A stretch of DNA of 64,000 nucleotides, from assembly GCA_038206395.1 (NCBI GenBank), contig JBBRAX010000027.1:30482-94481 (forward strand). Direction: 5' to 3'. Shown in pieces: positions 1-8,806 of the stretch. The first letter of the stretch is position 1. Every line of letters begins with the position of its first letter. This DNA is from JAGSPQ01 sp038206395. GTDB lineage: Bacteria; Myxococcota; Myxococcia; Myxococcales; Myxococcaceae. A program made the position numbers and the translations under genes. The notes under the pieces were generated by a model that worked only from the letters and a program-made list of their open reading frames with translations, ran no database searches and was not told the origin of the DNA.

Positions 1-2
1 AT

Positions 3-1112
3 CGCGAAGCAATGGAGCTCGACGCCGGGCTTGTTGCCGCAGCAGCGTGGGCCAGAGCGCTCGCGCCCCTGATGGCAGCTGCTTCAGCGCCTTCGCCTTC
101 CTCCGATGCGGGACCTCCGCTGCGCTTCGACGCGGGCGTACCCGCGCACGACGCGGGCTTCACGTCGCACGACGCTGGCGGTCTGGAGGAAGCGCCAGTG
201 GACGCCGGCCCACCGCGCTGCATTTCCACTGCTCGGCTGGTGATGGTCGACAAACAGCTCGACCTGGTCGTCGCCATCGACACCTCTTCGTCAATGCGCG
301 CCGAGCTGCCGTCGGTGATTGACTGGCTCAAGAGCCTCGAGTCCACCAGGGCCAATGCCAAGATCGACGTTCGGCTCGAGGTGTTGGTGGACTTGTCGCC
401 ACGGGCCTTTGCGCTTCCGGCGTGGACCGCACCGAAAGGCACCACCCACAATGTTCAGTTCGTGGACTCGAACGACGTGCTCGAGGTGATCTTGAACAAC
501 GCCCGCAGCGGCAGTGGGTGGCTTCAACGGCTCCGGCCCGATGCGTCTGCGAATCTGATTCTGGTCACCGACGACAACCCCAGCCCTGAGCTCGCGTCGT
601 CGTTCATGAAGCAGATCATTCAGGCAGGCGCCGGTCGTCTCGGCACCGAGGCGGCGCCGAAGCTCAGGGTTCACGGGCTGCTTGCCTACCAGTCGCCGGA
701 GGCCATCACGCCGCCCGAGGCTCCCTTCGAGACGAAGAGGTGCGGAGGAAGACCCGGCATCGCGTACCAGAAGATCATTCGTGACACCGGCGGCGTGCGC
801 GGCTCGATGTGCCGCCCCGATTCGTTCCACAAATTGGCCGACGCCATCTTTGCGAAGACGGACCCGACGCCGAGCTGCGGGCTCAGCTTGCCTTTGGGGT
901 TCCCCGTCGACCGGGCTTTCAATTCCTTCGCCATTGGCAGCGATGGCCGGCGCCGCACGCTCTACCAGGCGTTCGAACCCTGGCAGTGCGACTTCTCGAC
1001 CGACAGGTACCGGCTCGAGGGAACCGCCTTCGCGCTCTGTCCTTCGAGCTGTAAGGCGCTGCTCGACGACGCCTTCGTCCGCGTCGAGCTCGAGAGCGTC
1101 TGCCCTTACTAG
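3..1112 (+). CDS. vWA-domain protein, 5' end probably outside window
   Basis: The frame is open to the window edge and the first ATG (position 12) gives no signal peptide, so the gene probably begins upstream. After an Ala/Pro/Asp-rich low-complexity region with several DAG repeats comes a von Willebrand A domain with the MIDAS motif AIDTSSSM at about residue 90 and a second acidic strand LVTDDN near residue 190. The C-terminal part carries scattered cysteines. This layout resembles the vWA lipoprotein at 28976, so a surface or periplasmic binding role is likely, but the ligand is unknown. Its TAG stop overlaps the opposite-strand stop of the next gene in a shared CTAG. Confidence 0.75.
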   Translation, partial: REAMELDAGLVAAAAWARALAPLMAAASAPSPSSDAGPPLRFDAGVPAHDAGFTSHDAGGLEEAPVDAGPPRCISTARLVMVDKQLDLVVAIDTSSSMRAELPSVIDWLKSLESTRANAKIDVRLEVLVDLSPRAFALPAWTAPKGTTHNVQFVDSNDVLEVILNNARSGSGWLQRLRPDASANLILVTDDNPSPELASSFMKQIIQAGAGRLGTEAAPKLRVHGLLAYQSPEAITPPEAPFETKRCGGRPGIAYQKIIRDTGGVRGSMCRPDSFHKLADAIFAKTDPTPSCGLSLPLGFPVDRAFNSFAIGSDGRRRTLYQAFEPWQCDFSTDRYRLEGTAFALCPSSCKALLDDAFVRVELESVCPY

Positions 1113-2680
1113 AGCCGCCCCAGCAAGGACTTCGACGCACCCGCGAAGCGCGTCTCACCCGTCGCACCGCCCTGAAACCCACCCTTCGTGTTGTCCAGCG
1201 GCGCCTCGGCCGACGCGCCTTCGACCTTATCGACCACGGCCTTCGCCACCACAGTTCCGACCTTCAGCTGCAGCGCGTCGCCCACCTGCAGCTTCTCGCC
1301 GCGCGGCACCGCGACCACCACCTTCAGCGTCCGCGAGTCTTCGAGCTGCGCCAGCACCGCGTTCGCCTCGACCGCCGCGCCCGGCTTCACGCTCAGTTTC
1401 TTCACGAACCCGTCGGCGCTCGCCACCACCGACACTTCCGTCGACTCCAGCTTCGCGCGCTGTAGCTCCCCTTCGAGCATCGCGACCTCGCCCTGAATTT
1501 CCTTCGACGCAGGCACCGTCAGCGCCGCCACGGGCTTCTGCGCCGCCGCCACGGCCTTTCCCGCGGCCGCGGCCTTCTTCTCGGCCTTCGCCACCACCGC
1601 CCGCTTCGCCTTCGAGGCCTTCAGCTTGTCGACCTCGGCCTGCGCCTTCGACTGCGCCGCCAGCGCCTTGTCGAGCTTTCCTTGCGCGTCAGCCAGCTTC
1701 TTCGCCCCGGCCGCGCTCGCCTTGTTCTTCTTCTGCACCTCGGCGATCCGCGCCTCCAGCGCCGCGACCTTCTTCACCGCCGCCGCCGTGTCCCACTTCG
1801 CGATCGTCGTGCCCTTGTCGACCCACTGGCCTTCCGTCACCGTCACCGCCGCCAGCGTCCCCGCGCGCGCCACCGTCACCGGCGTCACCTGCTTGGGCAC
1901 CAGCGTGCACGGCGCCGTCGCCGTATGCGGCATCGGAGCGACCACCAGCCCGCCCACCGCCACCACCGCCACCACCGCCGCGATCAGACCCTTGCGCGAC
2001 TTGCCCGGCGGCCTCCAACCCGGTTCGGCCGGCACCGTCGGATCATTGAACGGGTCGTTGGACTTCACTTCGGCCGCCGCCGCTTCGTTCGCCGCCGAGC
2101 GCTGCTCGCCTTCGTTGAACCAGCTCTTCTCGACCATCGCGAACACGTCGCTGAACGGAGGAGTCCGCGGGCCCGACTCGGGCCGCAGCCGCTGCATCAC
2201 CCAGTGAAGAAGCTGCTGCGCTTCCTTGATCGCCGGAGATCGCGCCAGCAGCGCGTCGAGCCGCGATTTGGCCGCCACGAAACGGTCGGCCCGCGCCTCG
2301 CGCAGCGCCTCCTGGAACAGCCGGCGAATCTCCTCGCCCCACTCGGATCTCGCTTCCCACGTCGTGATGTCGATCGGCGCCAGCCCCGCCAGCTCGGTGA
2401 GGAAGCCTTCCTTGCCCAGCTTCCGCAGGAAGCCGTTCAGGCTCTCGATCGACATCGGCAGGCCGATTTGACCCGCCGACACCAACACCTCTTCCGCCGT
2501 GCGGCGCCCGTTCAGCATCCGCGCCAGCGACAGCTCGAAGCCCTTCAACAGCAGCGATTTTCCCGTCAGCGGATCCTCGACGTGAATCTCGGATTCCCCG
2601 CGCCCCGGCTGCGGGTCGCCAATCTTCAGGTCGGCCCGGAGCACCGGCACCACGTCCGACAACGTGAGCTGATCTGGCAT
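1109..2680 (-). CDS. HlyD-like membrane adaptor with cytoplasmic N-terminal domain
   Basis: The protein has 523 residues. About 100 N-terminal residues resemble a PqqD-like or winged-helix domain (LLLKGFELSLARMLNGRRTA, GFLRKLGKEGFLTEL). A single membrane helix lies near residues 228-248, followed by the first half of a biotinyl/lipoyl hairpin (ARAGTLAAVTVTEGQWVDKG), a Lys/Ala-rich coiled coil, and the second half (SADGFVKKLSVKPGAAV). This is the layout of membrane-fusion (HlyD/RND adaptor) proteins, which bridge an inner-membrane transporter to the envelope. No transporter or outer-membrane channel lies next to it. It starts 6 nt after the stop of the acyl-CoA dehydrogenase gene, so the two are probably co-transcribed. 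Confidence 0.7.
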   Translation of the reverse strand: MPDQLTLSDVVPVLRADLKIGDPQPGRGESEIHVEDPLTGKSLLLKGFELSLARMLNGRRTAEEVLVSAGQIGLPMSIESLNGFLRKLGKEGFLTELAGLAPIDITTWEARSEWGEEIRRLFQEALREARADRFVAAKSRLDALLARSPAIKEAQQLLHWVMQRLRPESGPRTPPFSDVFAMVEKSWFNEGEQRSAANEAAAAEVKSNDPFNDPTVPAEPGWRPPGKSRKGLIAAVVAVVAVGGLVVAPMPHTATAPCTLVPKQVTPVTVARAGTLAAVTVTEGQWVDKGTTIAKWDTAAAVKKVAALEARIAEVQKKNKASAAGAKKLADAQGKLDKALAAQSKAQAEVDKLKASKAKRAVVAKAEKKAAAAGKAVAAAQKPVAALTVPASKEIQGEVAMLEGELQRAKLESTEVSVVASADGFVKKLSVKPGAAVEANAVLAQLEDSRTLKVVVAVPRGEKLQVGDALQLKVGTVVAKAVVDKVEGASAEAPLDNTKGGFQGGATGETRFAGASKSLLGRL

Positions 2681-2686
2681 CAGTCG

Positions 2687-3838
2687 CTAGAGCCCCATTT
2701 GTTTGCTGATGATCTCGTTCATGATCTCGCTGGTGCCGCCGCCAATCGGCCCCAGCCGCGCGTCGCGCCAGTGCCGCTGAATGTCGTACTCCATCATGTA
2801 CCCCGCTCCGCCGTGCAGCTGCAGCGCCTGGTCGGCGAGCTTGCAACACATCTCGGTCGCCAGCTTCTTTGCCATCGCCGTTTGTCCCAGCGCGTACTCG
2901 CCCGCGATGTGAAGCCGCAGCGCGTGGTACGTCAGCTGCCGCGCCGCCTCGAGCTCGGTCGCCATCTCGGCCAGCCGGTGCCGCACCACCTGGAACTGCG
3001 CCACCGCCCGCCCGAAAGCGCGCCGCTCTTTCACGTACGCGACCACCGCCTCGAGAATGTCGTCCGCCGCGCCCACCGCTCCCAGGGCGAGCGACAGGCG
3101 CTCCCACTGGAAGTTGCCCATGATCTGGTAGAAGCCCTGCCCTTCTTCGCCCAGCAGGTTCGCCGTCGGCACCCGGCAATCTTCGAAGAACAGCTCGGCC
3201 GTGTCCGACGCGCGCCACCCGAGCTTCTTGAGCTTCCGCGCCACCGTGAAGCCCGGCGTCTTCGTGTCGACGATCAACATCGACAACCCCTTGTGGCCTT
3301 CGTCCTTTCGCGTCTTGCACGCCACGATCACGTAGTCCGCGCGCACGCCGCCGGTGATGTACGTCTTGCTGCCGTTGAGCACCCAGTGATCGCCGTCGAG
3401 CTTCGCGTGGCTCAGCATCCCCGCCACGTCGCTGCCGCCCGACGCTTCCGTCACTGCGAACGCGCCAATCTTCTCGCCCGCGATCGCCGGCTTCAGGTAC
3501 TCGAGCTTCTGCTCGTGCGTGCCGAAGGAGTTCAGCGGAGCGGTCGCGATCGTCATCTGCGCCCCGATGCCCGCCGCCACGCCGCCGCTGCCACACCGCG
3601 CCAGCTCTTCGAGCAGCACCGCCTCGTACAGGTAGCCCGCGTTCGTGCCGCCATACGCCTCGGGGTACTTCAGGCCGAAGAAGCCGTGCCCTGCGAGGGT
3701 CCGGTAGAGCGCCAGCGGGAACTCTTCCGCCTCGTCCCACGCCGCGGCGTGCGGGCGGATCTCCTTCTGGATGATCTGCCGTGCCGTCTTCCGAAAAGCG
3801 TCGTGCTCCTCTGCGTACAACCCGAATCCGAAGCTCAC
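2687..3838 (-). CDS. acyl-CoA dehydrogenase (long-chain-like)
   Basis: A 383-residue FAD flavoenzyme of acyl-CoA beta-oxidation. Family signatures are FAVTEASGGSDVAGM, YITGGVRADY, QLHGGAGYMMEYDIQRHWRD and the C-terminal GGGTSEIMNEIISKQ. The site that is Glu in the medium-chain YEGT motif is Gly here. A Glu in the helix before VAYVKERRAFG could be the catalytic base, as in long-chain and isovaleryl-CoA dehydrogenases. The open frame runs on through tRNA-Cys, so the start must lie below it. The GTG at 3838 (VSFGFGLYAEEHDAF) gives the usual family N-terminus and length. The preferred substrate cannot be read from the sequence. Confidence 0.88.
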   Translation of the reverse strand: MSFGFGLYAEEHDAFRKTARQIIQKEIRPHAAAWDEAEEFPLALYRTLAGHGFFGLKYPEAYGGTNAGYLYEAVLLEELARCGSGGVAAGIGAQMTIATAPLNSFGTHEQKLEYLKPAIAGEKIGAFAVTEASGGSDVAGMLSHAKLDGDHWVLNGSKTYITGGVRADYVIVACKTRKDEGHKGLSMLIVDTKTPGFTVARKLKKLGWRASDTAELFFEDCRVPTANLLGEEGQGFYQIMGNFQWERLSLALGAVGAADDILEAVVAYVKERRAFGRAVAQFQVVRHRLAEMATELEAARQLTYHALRLHIAGEYALGQTAMAKKLATEMCCKLADQALQLHGGAGYMMEYDIQRHWRDARLGPIGGGTSEIMNEIISKQMGL

Positions 3839-3853
3839 GGCCGCGCAGTGTAG

Positions 3854-3883
3854 TTGACCGCCTTCCGTCGCGGTGCGTATAAG
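3854..3883 (+). promoter_or_regulatory. sigma-70-type promoter of tRNA-Cys
   Basis: A -35 box TTGACC (3854-3859) and a -10 box TATAAG (3878-3883) are separated by 18 nt. The tRNA begins 12 nt after the -10 box, which fits a short tRNA leader. The same stretch is the upstream region of the opposite-strand acyl-CoA dehydrogenase. Confidence 0.7.
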
Positions 3884-3894
3884 CCGCGGCGCAC

Positions 3895-3966
3895 GGCGGC
3901 ATAGCCAAGTGGTAAGGCAAAGGTCTGCAAAACCTTCATTCCCCGGTTCGAATCCGGGTGCCGCCT
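3895..3966 (+). tRNA. tRNA-Cys (GCA)
   Basis: The acceptor arms GGCGGCA and TGCCGCC pair over 7 bp. The anticodon loop CTGCAAA carries anticodon GCA, flanked by stem arms AAGGT/ACCTT. The T arm is CCCGG TTCGAAT CCGGG. The discriminator base is U, the known identity element of cysteine tRNA. The 3' CCA is not encoded. Confidence 0.95.
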
Positions 3967-3980
3967 TCGCTTCAACCTCT

Positions 3981-5669
3981 TTGAAGCCCCTTCCCCTCCT
4001 CCTGCTTTTCGCCTCCTGCGCCACCGCGCCGGGGCCCCTGCCCCCCGCTGCGCCGACGCCTTCTCCTGCGCCCGCAGCCGAGGCCCCCGCCGCCCCCGTC
4101 GATCTGCCCCCCGCGCCCGAGCCCACCAGCCGCCGCGTCGACTTCAAGTCCGGCAACCCCGTCATCCCCGTCCGGCTGATGGAGAACGCCACCAGCGTCA
4201 CCTTCTCGTCGAAGGGCCGGATGAAGCTGAAGCTCGCCGGCAAAATCGAGAAGACGATCGACACCGCGCCGGGTGCTGTGTGGACCGTGCGCGTGCGCCA
4301 GTCGGTGCCCGCCGTCGTCGTCGCCGCGATCCTGCTCGCCGAGTTTCCTTTCAACGACAAGGCCGGGCTGGCCTCCGCCCAGGTGGAGCTCGAAGGCCAG
4401 GGACTCAAGGTCACCTCGCGCGTGCTCGGCGGTGTCTTCGGCATCGCCGGCAAGGTGATCGACAACCGCCGCTACCTGCTGATCATCGACGAGCCCGCCC
4501 GCCCCGTCGAGCAGGCCACGGCCCGCCAGGCCGAGCTGCTTCAAGCGACGGGCCTTCGCACCACGCTGCTCGAAGAGCTGCAGGTCGGGGCCACCGCGAT
4601 CCTCGAAGTGCTCGACGCCGACGGGGTGTCGATCGGGCTCGCCGAGAACCAGATCATCGCCGAGCCCGCGCCCGGCAGCTTCTTCGACGTCCGCAAGGTC
4701 GAGTACGGCGTCGGCTACGACAACCACGGCTTCGAAGACCGCACCTACCGCGGCGCGCTGCAGCTGTCGCCCGATCGCGCAGGGAAGATCGCGGCGGTCA
4801 ACCTCATCGGCCTCGAAGATCTCTTGAAGGGTCTGGTGCCTTCCGAGATCTTCGCCCGCGCGCACCTCGAGGCGCTCAAAGCCCAGGCCGTGACCGCGCG
4901 CGGCGAAGTGCTCGCCAAGATCGGACTCAAGCACCACGCCGACCCGTACCTGCTCTGCACCGAACAACACTGCGCCGTCTACCGCGGTGTCTCGGGCGAG
5001 GCCGCCACCACCAACGCCGCCGTCGAGGCCACGCGCGGCGAAGCTGCCTTCGACGAGGCCGGCAAGCTCGTCGACTCCGTCTACAGCGCCGTCTGTGGCG
5101 GTCACACCGAGAACAACGACATCGTCTGGGGTGGCGTCCCCAACCCGTCGCTGCGCGGCCGCCCCGACACCCTGCCCGGCTTCAAGGCCAAGGCGTCCCC
5201 CGCGCAGCTCCTCGAGTTCCTCACCACCGACGCGCCGCACGCCTGCCGCCTGTCGAGCTTCGCGCAGCTCACCAAGTACCGCTGGGAGAAGCGCTTCACC
5301 GCCAAAGAGCTCGATGAGAAGACGGCCGCTCTGAAGCTGGGCGCGATCTTCACCCTCACCGTGATCGAGCGCGGCGTCTCCGGGCGCGCTCGCTTGCTGA
5401 ACATCTCAGGAGAGAACGGCGCAACGCAGATCCGCGGCGAGCTCAACATTCGCCGCCTCTTCGGCATGCTCAACAGCGCCATGTTCGAGGTCCGCCTCGA
5501 GAAAGACGCGAAGGGCCAGCCAGCCACCTGGATCTTCACGGGTGGGGGTTGGGGCCACGGCGTAGGCATGTGTCAGACAGGAGCGATCGGCCGCGCCGAA
5601 GCCGGCCAGAGCTATCGGGAAATTTTGTCGCACTATTACAACGGCGCCACGGTGGCGCCTCTCTACTGA
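3981..5669 (+). CDS. SpoIID/LytB-domain lipoprotein
   Basis: The frame runs back into tRNA-Cys, so the likely start is the TTG at 3981, which yields a classic lipoprotein signal (LKPLPLLLLFASC, lipid Cys at residue 13) and a 562-residue product. A Pro/Ala-rich linker is followed by a domain with the SpoIID core: LVPSEIFARAHLEALKAQAV, then RGEVLAKIG, then VYSAVCGGHTENND, ending with GGGWGHGVGMCQTGA. SpoIID proteins are lytic transglycosylases that cut glycan strands after stem-peptide removal; the Glu of the PSE motif corresponds to the catalytic residue. Only 14 nt separate it from the tRNA, so it is either read through from the tRNA promoter or has a start inside the tRNA gene. Its role in peptidoglycan remodelling is inferred from the family. 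Confidence 0.85.
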   Translation: MKPLPLLLLFASCATAPGPLPPAAPTPSPAPAAEAPAAPVDLPPAPEPTSRRVDFKSGNPVIPVRLMENATSVTFSSKGRMKLKLAGKIEKTIDTAPGAVWTVRVRQSVPAVVVAAILLAEFPFNDKAGLASAQVELEGQGLKVTSRVLGGVFGIAGKVIDNRRYLLIIDEPARPVEQATARQAELLQATGLRTTLLEELQVGATAILEVLDADGVSIGLAENQIIAEPAPGSFFDVRKVEYGVGYDNHGFEDRTYRGALQLSPDRAGKIAAVNLIGLEDLLKGLVPSEIFARAHLEALKAQAVTARGEVLAKIGLKHHADPYLLCTEQHCAVYRGVSGEAATTNAAVEATRGEAAFDEAGKLVDSVYSAVCGGHTENNDIVWGGVPNPSLRGRPDTLPGFKAKASPAQLLEFLTTDAPHACRLSSFAQLTKYRWEKRFTAKELDEKTAALKLGAIFTLTVIERGVSGRARLLNISGENGATQIRGELNIRRLFGMLNSAMFEVRLEKDAKGQPATWIFTGGGWGHGVGMCQTGAIGRAEAGQSYREILSHYYNGATVAPLY

Positions 5670-5715
5670 AGGCGCGGGAATGCTCACGGGTTAGAGCGGC
5701 GTTACACTCGCAACC

Positions 5716-6960
5716 GTGCCTCTGGTTCCGCTGGGTCAGCCCCCTGCTCGCATGCGTCCGCTCAAGCGCGGCGTGCTGGCGGCTGTGCTCGCGATTGTCG
5801 GGCACGCGTGGCTCGTCTCGATGCTGCTGTTCCTCTCGCTGCTGAAGTTGAACGTCCCCGAGCCCAAACGCAAAGCCCCCGCGCGGCCGGTCGTGATGCG
5901 CGGCCTGACCCCGCAACAGTGGGCGCAGAACCGCGGCGAGGCGCCGTCGCAGCAGGCAGCGCAAGACTCGCGGCGCGAGCGCAGCAAAGAGAAGAAGAAG
6001 AAGAAGAAGGAAGAGCCGAAGGCGCCCGAGCAGGCGCCCGGCCAGGTGGTCGACGTCGCTCCCGGCAACGACCAGATCGACCCGGAAGCGAAGTACGCCG
6101 CAGAGACGAACAACGCGGTAAAAAAAGAGACCCGCGCGAAAGATCAAACGGCCTTCTACCGAAACGCCGCGCCCAAGCGCACCTCGCCCAACCCCAACGA
6201 AGGCGGCGGCAACGACGCAGTCGACAAGGCCCAGGCCAACGGCAACAACGGCGTCGGCAACGACGATCGCCCACTGAAGGAAAAGTCGGCGAAGCAGGCC
6301 AGGGTGCTCGAGGTCCCCACCCAGGAGGCCCACAGCGAAGTCGCGATGCGCGAGAAGACCCTTGGCCCCGGCGCCGAGCTCGACAACCGCCGCGAGGCTG
6401 AGTCGATCGAAGGCAACTCGAGCCGCCTGCTGCTGCGCCCCGGCACCGAAGGCAGCGACGACGCCTCGGCCGGCAAGTCGGGCCTGCCCGGCGCCTTGAA
6501 CCTGATGCCCTCACCCGCCGTGCTCGACAAGATCACCGGCGCAGCCGCGAACGATCACCTCAGAGACGTCGACGAAGGCGAAGGCACCTACCTCAACACC
6601 AAAGAATGGAAGTACGCCGGCTTCTTCAACCGCGTGAAGCAGTCGGTGGGCATGCACTGGAACCCGTCGGAGCCGCTGCGCACCCGCGACCCCACTGGCA
6701 ACATCTACGCGGGCCGCGATCGCTACACCGTGCTCAACGTGACGCTGAACCAGCGCGGCAACGTGAAAGAGATCTACGTCGAGAAGAGCAGCGGCCTCGA
6801 CTTCCTCGATCTCGAGGCGATCAAGTCCTTCGAGCGCGCGCAGCCCTTCCCCAACCCGCCTCCCGGCCTCGCGAAGAACGACGCCGACGTGAACTTCAGC
6901 TTCGGCTTCTTCCTCGAGATGTCCGGTACGCCGCGGATGCGGCTGTTCAGGCAGAACTGA
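5716..6960 (+). CDS. TonB-like energy-transducer protein
   Basis: One N-terminal membrane helix (VLAAVLAIVGHAWLVSMLLF) follows a short basic stretch. A long charged linker comes next, including a Lys/Glu run near residue 95, and the C-terminal region has the TonB fold pattern (YTVLNVTLNQRGNVKEIYVE, then FLDLEAIKSFERAQPFPNPP). TonB proteins couple the proton gradient to outer-membrane receptors through ExbB/ExbD, neither of which is nearby. In delta-proteobacteria such proteins also appear in motility and polysaccharide systems. The GTG at 5716 gives 414 residues, and an ATG at 5752 (MRPLKRG) is an equally plausible start. It converges on the histidine kinase gene with 6 nt between them. Confidence 0.75.
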   Translation: MPLVPLGQPPARMRPLKRGVLAAVLAIVGHAWLVSMLLFLSLLKLNVPEPKRKAPARPVVMRGLTPQQWAQNRGEAPSQQAAQDSRRERSKEKKKKKKEEPKAPEQAPGQVVDVAPGNDQIDPEAKYAAETNNAVKKETRAKDQTAFYRNAAPKRTSPNPNEGGGNDAVDKAQANGNNGVGNDDRPLKEKSAKQARVLEVPTQEAHSEVAMREKTLGPGAELDNRREAESIEGNSSRLLLRPGTEGSDDASAGKSGLPGALNLMPSPAVLDKITGAAANDHLRDVDEGEGTYLNTKEWKYAGFFNRVKQSVGMHWNPSEPLRTRDPTGNIYAGRDRYTVLNVTLNQRGNVKEIYVEKSSGLDFLDLEAIKSFERAQPFPNPPPGLAKNDADVNFSFGFFLEMSGTPRMRLFRQN

Positions 6961-6966
6961 CGGGGC

Positions 6967-8781
6967 TCAGTCGCGAGGAGCGGCCGCCGGCAGTCGCAGC
7001 TCGAACGTGGTGCCCTTGCCCGGCTTGCTGCGGCACACCACCGTGCCGCCGTGCTCCTCTGCGATCGTCTTCACGATCGCCAGCCCCAGCCCCGTGCCGT
7101 TCTTCTTCCGCGCCGTGACGAACGAGCCGAACAGCTTGTCGGCGATCTCTGGAGGGATGCCCGGGCCGTTGTCCTGAAACTTCAGCAGCAGGTCGTCTTC
7201 TTCGCGCGCGACCACAAACGTGAACCGCCCACCCTTCGGCATCGCCTCCAGCGCATTTCGCGCCAGGTTGAACACCACCCGCTTCACCTTGTTCTCGTCG
7301 AAGCGCGCCACGCCCGTGTAGTCAGGCTGCACCTTGAGCTCGACCTTGGTGTTCCGGAACTCCTGGCCCAACAGCACCGTGACTTCCTTGATGAAGTTCT
7401 GCAGGTAGACCTTGCGAATCAGCACGCTGCGCTCGCCCTTCGCGAACGCCAGCGTCTCGCGCGTCATCGCGTTCAGGTGCTCGAGCTGGTTCAAGATGAT
7501 CTGCGACGCGAGCTGCCTTTCTTTCGGATCCGTCTCGTCGGCCATCAGCTCGGCGTAGCCCGCGATCACCGTCATCGGCGTTCGCACGTCGTGCAGCACG
7601 CCCGACAGCATCTGCCCGATCGCCGCCATCCGCCCCTTGCGCTCGCCCTCGTCACGCGACCGCCGCAGCGTGATCGCCCGGCCCGCCTGGCCCGCCAACA
7701 GAGTCACCAGCCGCTCGTCGCCGTGGTCGAAGCCGCCCTTCTTGTTCAGCAGCTCGAGCGCTCCGATGATCTTGCCGTCGCCGATCACCGGCACGCACAG
7801 CAGCGCGCCGATGGTGACCCCGAGCTTCTTCGCGATCGTCTTGTCGTAGTACGGCGAGTCGGCGGCATCGAGCACCCGCACCGCCTCGCCCGTTTCCGCG
7901 ACGTGCCCCGCGATGCCCTGCCCCGCCTTCAACGACATCGCCTGCAGCGAGTCGCTGCGCTCACCCCGGGCCGAACGGAAGTACAGCGCGTCCTTCTCTT
8001 CTTCCATCAGCAGGATGCTGCCCGCGCCGGCCTCGACCACCGCGATCGCCTTGCTCAAGATCCGTTCGAGCAGATCTTCCTGCGCCTCCGCCTGCGCCAG
8101 CGCGCGCTCGACCTCGTAGAGCACGTCGAGGTCCCGCACCGCGCCCGCGAGCTGATCGCTGGCCTGGGTCAGCTTCTCGTTCTTCGACCGCAGCTGCTCG
8201 ACCAGCAGCACGTTGTCGAGCACCGCCGCGATCTGGCTCGCCACGCCTTCCACCAGCGCGCGATCTTCGTGGCTGAACGCGTTCACCTTGCGGTGCAGCA
8301 CTTCCACCACGCCGAGAATCCGCCCGCTGACATGCCGCAGCGGCGCGGCGATCATCGACCTCGTCCGGAACCCCGACTGGCGGTCGATTTCCGGGTTGAA
8401 CCGAATGTCCGCGTAGGCGTCGGCCAGCAGCAGCGTCTTGCCCGAGTTCACCACGTTGCCCGCGATTCCCGCGTTCACCGGAATGCGAATCTCTTTCAGG
8501 GTAGAGCCCGACAGCACCCGAGACCAGAGCTCGCCCGTCGACTCGTCGACCATGAAGAGGGTCGAAGCCTCGGCGCCCAGCAAGGCCGTGAGGCGATCCA
8601 TCACTAGCCGCAGCAGATCGTCGACGTCGCGCGCCGCCGAGATCTGGGTGCCGATGTCGAGCACTGCCGTGAACCGTTCGGCCTGACGCGACACCGCCTG
8701 CTCGAGCTCGTTCAGCTTCTCCGAAAGGCCTGTCACCAGCCCACTGGGCGACTGGCGGGACTCGCCTCGAATGCCGTGCAT
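6967..8781 (-). CDS. soluble sensor histidine kinase, GAF-GAF-HisKA-HATPase
   Basis: The product has 604 residues and no membrane helix. Two GAF domains (about 35-190 and 215-365) are joined by a coiled segment, followed by the HisKA dimerisation helix with the phospho-acceptor His at about residue 397 (GVLHDVRTPMTVIAGY). The ATPase has its N box (FNLARNALEAMPKGG), D box (DNGPGIPPE) and G2 box (GTGLGLAIVK). The ATG at 8781 is chosen because the frame upstream runs into polA, whose stop is at 8807. GAF domains usually sense small ligands or redox state. No response regulator is adjacent, so the partner is unknown. Confidence 0.88.
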   Translation of the reverse strand: MHGIRGESRQSPSGLVTGLSEKLNELEQAVSRQAERFTAVLDIGTQISAARDVDDLLRLVMDRLTALLGAEASTLFMVDESTGELWSRVLSGSTLKEIRIPVNAGIAGNVVNSGKTLLLADAYADIRFNPEIDRQSGFRTRSMIAAPLRHVSGRILGVVEVLHRKVNAFSHEDRALVEGVASQIAAVLDNVLLVEQLRSKNEKLTQASDQLAGAVRDLDVLYEVERALAQAEAQEDLLERILSKAIAVVEAGAGSILLMEEEKDALYFRSARGERSDSLQAMSLKAGQGIAGHVAETGEAVRVLDAADSPYYDKTIAKKLGVTIGALLCVPVIGDGKIIGALELLNKKGGFDHGDERLVTLLAGQAGRAITLRRSRDEGERKGRMAAIGQMLSGVLHDVRTPMTVIAGYAELMADETDPKERQLASQIILNQLEHLNAMTRETLAFAKGERSVLIRKVYLQNFIKEVTVLLGQEFRNTKVELKVQPDYTGVARFDENKVKRVVFNLARNALEAMPKGGRFTFVVAREEDDLLLKFQDNGPGIPPEIADKLFGSFVTARKKNGTGLGLAIVKTIAEEHGGTVVCRSKPGKGTTFELRLPAAAPRD

Positions 8782-8806
8782 TGGCCTAGGACTTACCACC
8801 TCAACC

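Noticed and set aside
1682..3853. Very long plus-strand open frame opposite the HlyD-like and acyl-CoA dehydrogenase genes
   Set aside because: Its Arg/His/Leu-rich translation has no domain sense, while both minus-strand genes match clear families. It is an antisense artefact of high GC.
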